A stretch of 64,000 nucleotides of DNA, from positions 897,169-961,168 of the forward strand of contig CACRXP010000002.1 in NCBI GenBank assembly GCA_902702965.1, given 5' to 3'. This DNA is from Spirometra erinaceieuropaei. Its lineage: Eukaryota; Platyhelminthes; Cestoda; Diphyllobothriidea; Diphyllobothriidae. Below the pieces are notes generated by a model. It did no database searches, was not told the origin of the DNA, and worked only from the letters and a program-made list of their open reading frames with translations. The position numbers and the translations under genes were made by a program. Below, piece after piece: positions 56,901-64,000 of the stretch (positions are counted from its first letter, which is position 1; each line of letters begins with the position of its first letter).

Positions 56901-59900
56901 TGAGTTGGACGAGAGGAGATTGCGCGCTCGTCCTAGCTGTTTTCTTCTACAAAGCAGACGAAACATACTGGATCGAATGTCTAGAATTGACATAAAATAC
57001 TGTTATTATGGCCGCCCTCTGGCCCAAGACCTGGGGACAAGACTGACAACAATGGCCGGCCGCGGAGTAATTATTGCAACACGTACTGAGAAGGCCTCAC
57101 AGGTCAGAAAAATCCCCCCTTTTCTGCCACTGTCTCTGATGATGGATTCAAGTGAGAATCCGAAACGTCAGGCGAATAAAGCCCTTGGCCCTGCGATCGC
57201 TTCTTCTTCTGATCAACTAGTTCCTGGAATTCGCATCTTCGCTTGTGTCGGCAAAATCCCCTCTTTTATGGGCTACTATAAAACTGCACCGGAGAGGAAC
57301 TATACTGGTGGGCAGCCTTTCGAACAACGACTTTAAGAGCACCGTGACCGGTTGAATAGGCATCTGTTGAGTTTTAGAGTAACAATCAGGGTCAACCGGC
57401 CGCACTATCTTCACAATTGCATCTCGCATCAGGGCCAGGTCTATGTAGAGAAGACTGAATGAAACTGGGCGCGCTACCTTCCTGATATACACATGCCAGA
57501 AAGCGCCATTGATTCCCCCGTTCAATGAAATTTAACTACACACTGACAATTAAGCACCCGTAAAATGTTTTAGCCTCACTGTGAGGTTAGTGGCCTGGTC
57601 ATATCAAATCTAGCAGCTTTACTCCGAAAAAAGGGAGTAAATACGAACTAATCGAGTGCATGCAACTATGTTTACGAAAATGGATATAATTAGTTTTACC
57701 TGCAGTACAGGCCGACGTCTTTGGAGTTTCGCTACCACTCATCGTCGTCGAATGCACACTTGGAGTTGAAAGACAGGCAGGGTATGAGAGTTGTGGAACT
57801 TCCGAGAGATGGTCGGCAGCCGGCGACCGTCCACCGCCCTCCTCCATTTGATCCAGGTCGGGAGGTGGCGTGGAGTCCGGCCGGGTAACAGCAACTGTTG
57901 AGGTCTGTCCCTGCGACTGCCCACCACGAGCGTCCTCCTCGTCACAACACTCCACCAGATCAATGAATTCGTTCACGAGCGGCGGCGGCGGCGGTGGTGG
58001 TGGGAGTTTACGCCGTAGGCCGAGGGGCGGGGCGCCAACAACAGCCGGTGTCCGGGCAGTGGTCGATGCGTCCTTGTCCGGCGACGGGGTCGTTTGACTG
58101 CGCAGAGAATACCGTGTTGGTGGTGGTGGTTGGGTTTTCGGGAGCTCATCACGTGTCCTCTTCTTTACTCGTGTGGACTTGACAGAACAGGAGATAGAGG
58201 GACAGCTGGCGGAGCATTTGTTCGTTCCACGTGGGCCACGCAGACGACGCACGGGTTTCGCAAGAGGTTTAACTCGGGACAGGAAGGCACGGGCCATCTC
58301 AGAGTATATTTTAGCCTTAACTCTGTTCAGGCGGGAACCGGTGTGCCGCAGCGAGTAGTTCTGCGGCGTGCCTTTCTGAGCCAGCCCCACGGAGATGCCC
58401 TTAGCGAGGATGCCATTCATTACGGCGGCAGTTGGTGGCAGAGAAGGATTCTCGAGGGACATCAGCTGAACTTCGGAGAAAATCTTGCCGCCATTTGATG
58501 TGCGACGAGAAGCTTTACAGAGAAAAGGTTGGAAAACAATGCAGCAAGATCAGACAATCAGCACCGTGTGATGACGAGGGAGTGGGAGAGGCTGCAGAAG
58601 AGTATCGTGAAAGGGGATCTTCGGAGGACGGCAGCAAATCTGGAAGGCATTCCATGCCAGTAACTAAGAACAACACTGAGGCTGTGAAGCAAATGGAGAT
58701 AGGACATCAGAGAGTGGAGTCGCGTCACATAACGGGCAAACTGCGAATGAGTTTAGGTACAGTTAAATGCATTCTTCAGGAGCAAAGCTCGCTTTTAATG
58801 GACGGAGAGTCTGGCGCCTGCAGGATGCATCTTTAACCACTGAAAGCGAAACTCCTGAGATGGAACCCGGATTCTACACCGATTGAAGCAGCAGATTGAC
58901 GTCAATTCTTCAGAGCCAAGAAAACTCAAGGTCCCAAGTAGTACAGGCTAGATCACATCCGCAGCTACCGGGACGTGAGCGGGCCGAGGAAGATAGGACC
59001 TAGTTGTTCCCTTCGATACACAGACGAAGGCAGTGTGTAACGTCGGACATTACGCTCTATTTCACCTCCACTTGGTTTGACTCGGGCGTGTCACTAGGAC
59101 GGCAGGAGAGAAGAGAGTGGGGGTGAACGACTACGGTGCAGTGTCTAATATTCCCCCCTTTTAGTAGATTTAAAGCGCTCCAAAACTACCACGGTGAGCC
59201 ATAAGAATTGACTAAGGAGATAACTAGGTGCTTCTCCCGGTCCATGACTTGGCTGCAATGGCTTTTAAATGTGGTCTTATGCTCTTCTTAGCAAGATCCG
59301 CGACCGAGAAAGTGTGTGGTATGCGAAGATGTGAGTTCAACCTCCACAGTCACCCCATTTGCCTTGAAAAGGAAAGAGAGTGGACGTGCGAAGAGACACG
59401 AGGATAGACGCCGCCAAAGTCTAACCTATTTCAAGCGCAAGCTACCGCTGCGTTCTCGGAACGGCGGATAATTCAGTTTTATTAAAGGAAACGACCTAAA
59501 GGCCTTCAACTGTGTGCTTTTACTTGGCACGGCTGCGATCATGCCTGATCAAGCCGGTCTCGATTATGTCCAAAACTGTACCTCTCCATGCGTGACGATC
59601 TGCGGCAGCAGATATGGACAGTTCAACTCATTCTCTTTGTCGACGACGGAGACCGAACACCGAAGGTCCAAGAAACACTCCCATATCTTGATGAGCTCTG
59701 TCGAGTCGGATTTGAAGTCAACCCCCCCCCCCCAATCCGACGCCTCCAACGGGGTGACGGTGCCGGACCGAGGGCGGTAATACTGAACTCCTAAGGTGGA
59801 CGACGAAGAAAATGCCCAAACCACCCCAGCCATCTTTCTTGTATGGCCTGGGCTATCCGTGTGATGTTGTCGCAGCGAGTCCGGGCTGCTTTGTTAAAGA

Positions 59901-62900
59901 CGAAGTCAGTGTACTTCACTCGAAGGATGGTCCTCAAGCAGTGGTGGTCAAATACCTCCAACTTTCGCTCGTCCTCCACGTGCACAGCCGTGCGTGATTG
60001 TGAAATAGGCAGACGCTCGGATCTCAATGAATCAGTGGTCGCGGGCCATGTAACGATAGTCCCCCCAGGTGTGCGGCGGAGCATTAGTCATAAAAATCAG
60101 TTGCCCATGAACGGCTCACAAGCCACGGCGATTACAGTAGATGTGCTGTCTCAAGAAGCGTTCATACTGTTTAAGTAGTCATAGTCTTTGTAAGCGACCG
60201 GAAAGAAGTTCGTTCAAAAGTTAGCACCCTGACGAGACTGAAATATCTTGGGATTATGCTGCACGGCGACCAATACTACAATCCTACTTAAGTAATATTT
60301 GCGGATCGAAGACGCAGTTAAGAATTTCGGTTAACATCTCACGAGATAGCAAATCGACTGTGTGTCTATACGGCGGATGCCACCTGGTGTTAAATAAGGT
60401 CTCAACCCTAACCCGGCACAATCCTAGAACAGTACATCGGTGTGCTGAAACAGCGAACTGAGATGTCCTGAGGAACTACAGGAAACAGCACCTCTGCCAA
60501 GCCCCTAAGCGGCAGTATAAGCAGGATTTTGGATAACTGCAGGAACGTGGTCAACGCTCAGGTTTAATCTACAATTGGACTGACCTAGAGTTACACGTTT
60601 CCTCTCCAGAATGGTATATGCTGCACTGACCTAAAAGGGGCCAGGATGAGCTCCCTTCTGAAATACGTTGGCGGAGCTAGGGCAGGTCTGTGCGGACCCT
60701 TAACTAGTACCGTGTGTGGAGGGGTCCACATAGACGGAGGATTTCGCACTACGACAGGCGTCGTTCCCAACCCTTGTAACCGCAGCAATGGTGTGTGGGA
60801 GAGGTAGGAGAGTGTGAGGTCAATCTCGTGCGTCCTGGCATGCAGATAATACTGCTTGTTAAACAAACCAGGATATTACGAGAGAAACCAAAGGCGGGAG
60901 AAAGAACTCATGCATCAACAAGATGGCAGCTTAACAAATTACTAGCAAAAAAGCGAGGTTAATGTTTAAGTTAGCATGCTAGATTTTTACTCATATCGCA
61001 CACCGCCCAAGAAGGGTTTGCTCCCGCCACCCTTAACCTGACAGCCCCCGCCTGGCTGTACACGATTAGGATGACGATCGTACGCAAGATGCGAAAATTG
61101 CTCCTCGATCTTTTGCAGATCGTAGCGCGGGGAGAAACGCCACGCGCGATATCACCGAGGCGGCTGGATCAGGTAAAATTACAGCCGACCAAGCACAAGT
61201 TGGTAAACATAGAGTTCAGGATCAAAATCTGTTTCCTACACAGAATCTTAGATAAAGTAAGTTGTCGAATTCCGTAAAACCTGGTGTTGAAAATGGCAAG
61301 AAAATAGTCCAAAAGACAAGAGAGGCACACTGAGAAGTTATCTTGTGGCTTAACATTCAACTTCGGTACAAATACTTTTCAAGCACAACTATTCGTTTAT
61401 AACTACCGGAAAGAGCAGCAAAATACATTTCGGACAATTCTGCTGTCCTTACCCGCAAATATATGTTAAGAGGGAAAAGAAAGAAAGTGAAGAACAACTT
61501 CTAGTTGCCAGCTTCTCTTTGATGAGAGTTTATTCATGTCTGATACAGAAAACTACAATGATGTTCAGTATGATATCCATATATGTGCAATGTAGCAGGT
61601 CTAGTGAGCTCGGTCCCTTCACTTCTATATCTTTGTCAGCTGTGTAATGCCAGGCTTTGAGTCGGCCGAAATAGGACAGACGCACTGAACCCGCTCAAAA
61701 TATCATTTTCAGGCAACGCTAGTAAAAAATCCCGTTTTCGTAGGTCCACCACGCATAAACTCCGGCATTTAAGACCATGGATGAGAACTGATCTATAGGA
61801 TGCTCGGTACATGCAGATCTGTCTGACTATTAGCATGTCGCAAGAGATTTATGGACATTTTCAAAGGCTTGCAAAACGGCAGGCTGGAGTCACCAGAGTG
61901 ATGCTGTCATTCCTACCAAAACTTTTTAAAACTTTGACCCCGAGACATCTGATTCTTTACTTTCACCATTAATGAGGAGTGACTTCGTGATTTTAGATGC
62001 GGGGAAAGAATGGTCTAGCTTCTCAGTCTTGGAGAGTAGAGCAGCTGATTAAGCAACGCGAAACACAAAATTAATAAATAATTATAGCTCGGGGCTAACA
62101 CGGTGGTCTCCACTGGGTAAAATTAAGTTCGAAGTTACATTGAGAAAGTCGAGAGGACGCGTCTTGGCCTCTGGATGATACTCGTTTAGGGCTAAGAGCA
62201 AAACGATTTACTATAACTTATTCCTATACAGCGTGCACCGAGTGCACCGGTGGTCGTACTGCGAGCCAGTTGAAGTAACTTCCTACAGAACAGTGTCATA
62301 TTTAAAGCTTAAACAGCTAGCCATAAAGACAAACATGGACAATCACGAACGCGCTATTTATACATAACGCACATGAGACATGACTGACAAAACATGTTCT
62401 TATTGTTAAAAATAAAAAAATAAGAGGGGCGTACCCGGGATTCGAATTAACCTCTGCCGAAGAGTTTCCTGGATATCGTCTTCTGTCGCTGGCTTTGTCT
62501 CATTTTTCTCTGCATTTTCGTCTAATCGAAAACACGTCACATAAAGGGCGAGGTTACCTGAAGTCGCAGTGGACAGACTGACATTCTTATCATCAGCGTG
62601 GCGTCCGTTCGGGACGGCGGCCGCTCCGTTGCCTTCAACAAAGGCTTGGGAGAAGTAGCCCTGGCCCAACAGCTCACAAGTGAAACATTCGCAGTTAGCG
62701 TTGTTTGCGTCGAAAAAGTGTTTTCCATAGAAAATGAAAATTTCGTCGCCCTTCTTGATGTCCACTCGCGCCTCCAAGCTCATCCGTGCGTCACCATCAC
62801 AGTTAATAGTGAACTACAATGTTTAAAAAAAGGTAAAGACGTGAAAATCTGTAGTTATGCACACAATAAAACCCAGACTGGAATGCGACGTGCAAAGACG

Positions 62901-63798
62901 TATCACAGAACAATGTAGGAAAACATAACTGAACGCCTGATTCGGGGTAAAACGAAGTAAGAATTCCTCGGCCTGGCATTGGCAAAATTAAGATAAATTC
63001 GTCAACGTAAGAATGCAAGGGGAAAAACAGTACGGAGTTGGGCGGGCTGGCCAGAGTCGGAAAAAATCGAACAGTCAGTCGGTGTCGCGCTCACCTCGCA
63101 GTTTGGCTGACAGTCATGATTGACGAATGCTGCAGGGCCTAGCCACAGCTGAGATCGATTTTTCCTAGATGAGAACATGACCGAGTAGTCGTTCTGTTTG
63201 TGTCGAAGAAACGAAACTTCTTCCTCGTAGTTCAACTCGGCAATGCACCCAACCAACGTATCAACACGAGTGCCTTTGAGCCTTTGGAAGTTAGTGGAAA
63301 CGCGTGGGCTTACCAGTCTTTTGTTGCAAAAACTGCCGCCCCGACGTGGGATTCAGATGCATATCGCCAACAAGGTCGAATTTGTACGCCAGACCGATCA
63401 TCAAACAGGAGAAGATACCGATAAACCTGCTTATTAGTACTTGTAAAGTTTGGGCCTACATGTTGCCGAAACCGTGGGTCAGATCTGAGCGGTTTCCTGA
63501 TGTATATATTATCCTCCGTCAGCTTGGTATAAGTTGCCTCATAATCCTTGTTTTTTTGAAATTCCTCAACGGCTGCCTTTAGTTTCGCCTGTACTCCAGA
63601 TGGTATTCGAATTCGAAGACTAGATTTGGCTTAGAAAACTTTCAAAGCATACTTCGTCATTTTGTGTGTTTTAAACCCAAGATAGGGGTCAACGATTAAA
63701 CTAGTTGCATAATCGTCAGCTTCTGCCAGTTCTCGCCAAGTCATACAATGCAATCCATTTATCGGAGGAATGCCTGACGATTTAGACTTCGAAAGCAT
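52273..63798 (-). CDS. Histone-lysine N-methyltransferase SUV4-20 / KMT5B-C family, five exons, in-frame stop
   Basis: The enzyme adds the second and third methyl groups to histone H4 lysine 20 in the nucleus. Exons 63798-63314, 63281-63095, 62813-62435, 58512 (or 58470)-57700 and 53900-52273 join by GT-AG sites with matching phases to about 1,160 codons. Order: conserved N-terminal [20 protein letters not shown] with [24 protein letters not shown]; the SET domain [41 protein letters not shown]; post-SET CECFTCE; then [14 protein letters not shown], the family block after the SET domain. A long Ser/Pro-rich C-terminus follows. A TAA at 63631-63633 (codon 56) breaks exon 1 in frame. Either an assembly or allele error or a damaged gene; all other exons are clean. 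KMT5B and KMT5C are vertebrate duplicates, so no symbol is given. Confidence 0.88.
53901..57131. other. SUV4-20 intron 4, distal part
   Basis: No recognised gene apart from the assembly gap and the ribozyme listed separately. Frames at 56.27-56.50 and 56.76-57.34 kb on the plus strand are unsupported. Confidence 0.5.
55856..55991. other. Assembly gap (136 N)
   Basis: A run of N inside the last SUV4-20 intron. Right after it, 'cggcagatggccagaaatta' then 'ccattgtggtctccctaatc' resembles S1 body, so the gap probably contains an S1 repeat, possibly an inverted pair. Confidence 0.95.
57132..57173 (+). ncRNA. Hammerhead ribozyme in a Penelope-like terminal region
   Basis: GTCT (57132-57135), core CTGATGA (57136-57142), helix II GGATTC / GAATCC with loop AAGTGA, core GAAA (57162-57165), then CGTC and AGGC. 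All invariant core bases are present. GTCT pairs with AGGC as helix I (one G-T). Helix III is minimal, as in the copy at 9.2 kb. Located in the last SUV4-20 intron, antisense to the gene, with the usual Penelope downstream 'ggcgaataaagcccttgg'. Confidence 0.85.
57700..58512 (-). CDS. SUV4-20 exon 4 (post-SET linker)
   Basis: Acceptor at 58513 (ttctctgtaaag) or, in the same frame, at 58471 (ttttctccgaag). Encodes the family block [19 protein letters not shown], then basic and Ser/Pro-rich sequence including a run of eight prolines followed by [16 protein letters not shown], an acidic patch. Donor GCAG|gtaaaa, phase 1. The start of this exon is the least certain boundary of the gene. Confidence 0.82.
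58550..58990 (+). pseudogene. Mariner/Tc1-like transposase N-terminal remnant
   Basis: The plus frame gives [20 protein letters not shown], then [20 protein letters not shown] and [19 protein letters not shown]. This follows the helix-turn-helix part of mariner-type transposases (FREGRxSxEDxxRSGRP, then EAVRxMIxEDRRV, then LxISxGTVxxILHE). The frame stops at about 58835; weak similarity continues. No DDE catalytic part was seen. It lies in SUV4-20 intron 3, opposite strand. Confidence 0.55.
59000..59790. other. SUV4-20 intron 3, unannotated part
   Basis: Short frames, a C homopolymer near 59.72 kb, no recognised content. Confidence 0.4.
59791..60084 (-). pseudogene. LINE C-terminal fragment (L9)
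   Basis: One frame encodes [37 protein letters not shown] and [20 protein letters not shown]. This is the thumb end typical of LINE reverse transcriptases in platyhelminths (ending RWFGHVLRR). The rest of the element is missing. Located in SUV4-20 intron 3, same strand as the gene. Confidence 0.75.
60085..60385. repeat. Solo diverged arm of fold-back element F3
   Basis: It aligns in order with the right arm of F3: 'tactgtttaagtagtcat', then 'gggattatgctgcac', 'aatactacaatcctactta', 'gatcgaagacgcagttaag', 'aatttcggttaacatctcac', ending near 'gtgtctatacgg'. No partner arm is visible nearby. Confidence 0.7.
60390..62430. other. SUV4-20 intron 3, proximal part
   Basis: AT-rich intronic sequence. 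The phrase 'ggctggatcaggtaaaatta' at 61.16 kb resembles the repeat end noted at 26.16 and 37.66 kb. No exon recognised. Confidence 0.45.
62435..62813 (-). CDS. SUV4-20 exon 3 (SET C-terminal half and post-SET)
   Basis: Acceptor aaacattgtag, phase 0: [37 protein letters not shown], then [14 protein letters not shown]. The catalytic tyrosine lies in the FYG segment. About 70 residues without known counterpart follow. Two donors are possible: gtacgc (exon end 62435, phase 1) agrees with the next exon; gttaat (exon end 62452) would not. Confidence 0.88.
63095..63281 (-). CDS. SUV4-20 exon 2 (SET N-terminal half)
   Basis: Acceptor acttccaaag. [17 protein letters not shown], then [20 protein letters not shown] and [19 protein letters not shown]. 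The NHDC segment binds S-adenosylmethionine and the zinc-site cysteine. Donor GAG|gtgagc, phase 0. Confidence 0.93.
63314..63798 (-). CDS. SUV4-20 exon 1 (N-terminal block), contains TAA at codon 56
   Basis: The frame starts [15 protein letters not shown], runs through the [11 protein letters not shown] block, meets TAA after KYALKVF, and continues in the same frame with [16 protein letters not shown], an acidic-basic helix ([20 protein letters not shown]) and the pre-SET strand to FATKDW. Sequence on both sides of the stop matches the family, so the exon is one piece. A GT and an AG flank the stop, but only 10 bases apart, too short for an intron. Donor TG|gtaagc, phase 2. An earlier start in an upstream exon cannot be excluded. 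Confidence 0.85.
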
Positions 63799-64000
63799 AA
63801 TAGGTAAAACGGGCCAGTGGCTAAATACAGCCGTCCAACTGGGCTAAAACTCAAAGGCAGCCACCCAATCAGAGCTCGGGGTTTAAATGACAACGGTGAA
63901 TTTTGCTCGCAACTCGTAGATGTCACCGTCAGGACGCCGAAATGTGTTATATTGCAATAAAATTTACAAACTCAGAAGCATGAGTGGATTTGAAAGGTTA
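63799..64000 (-). promoter_or_regulatory. Region upstream of the SUV4-20 start, possible promoter or 5' UTR
   Basis: About 200 bases lie between the first ATG and the window edge. On the minus strand they contain an inverted CCAAT box (ctgattggg, about 63864-63872) and no clear TATA box at a suitable distance. In-frame stop TAG lies upstream of the ATG. It could equally be an intron with an upstream exon outside the window. Confidence 0.3.

Noticed and set aside
57870..58498. Plus-strand frames over SUV4-20 exon 4
   Set aside because: Antisense shadows of a GC-rich coding exon.
62452..62452. Alternative donor (gttaat) for SUV4-20 exon 3
   Set aside because: It would leave phase 2, which leads to an early stop in exon 4; the donor after 62435 gives the phase exon 4 needs.

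Overview
The window is nuclear DNA of a multicellular eukaryote, most likely a tapeworm of the Diphyllobothriidea (Spirometra/Dibothriocephalus type) or a close flatworm relative. This is inferred from spliced genes with GT-AG introns, decayed APE-type LINEs, Penelope-like elements (PLEs) with GIY-YIG endonucleases and hammerhead ribozymes, tRNA-headed SINE-like repeats, long trinucleotide runs and TTAGGG-type arrays. The species name is an inference. Two runs of N (22378-22456 and 55856-55991) show it is a draft assembly.

Two protein genes can be read with confidence, both on the minus strand. One is a SUV4-20/KMT5 histone H4K20 methyltransferase in five exons between 63798 and 52273. It has the conserved N-terminal block, SET domain, post-SET cysteines and a long low-complexity C-terminus, and it carries an in-frame TAA near its start. 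The other is a MICOS subunit Mic19 (CHCHD3/CHCHD6-like) gene in at least five exons between 25254 and 24245, with a twin CX9C CHCH domain. Its last exon was not found. A third gene, on the plus strand, is represented by two phase-compatible Ser/Pro-rich exons (14420-14723 and 17471-17708) and was not identified. A possible two-exon membrane-protein piece lies at about 40.5-41.0 kb.

The rest is mostly repeats. 0.8-9.3 kb: dispersed family R1, PLE 3' ends, ATC/ACT microsatellites and a cluster of S1 SINE-like copies. 10.3-12.0 kb: two fold-back elements. 18.8-19.7 kb: a decayed PLE with reverse transcriptase, GIY-YIG and terminal ribozyme remnant in order. 20.9-22.4 kb: a large fold-back element. 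29.6-37.7 kb: LINE pieces in alternating orientation. 37.9-45.1 kb: inverted-terminal-repeat elements with telomere-like cores, S1 palindromes and two copies of a fold-back element built from tRNA-like sequences. 45.3-51.9 kb: more LINE and PLE fragments. 52.3-63.8 kb: KMT5, whose introns hold a hammerhead ribozyme, a mariner-like remnant, a LINE fragment and a solo fold-back arm.

The two main genes are unrelated in function: one acts on chromatin, the other on mitochondrial inner-membrane architecture. The most unusual structures are the family of hammerhead ribozymes (two with intact core motifs) and the repeated pattern of small elements arranged as inverted, head-to-head palindromes, some nested in one another.
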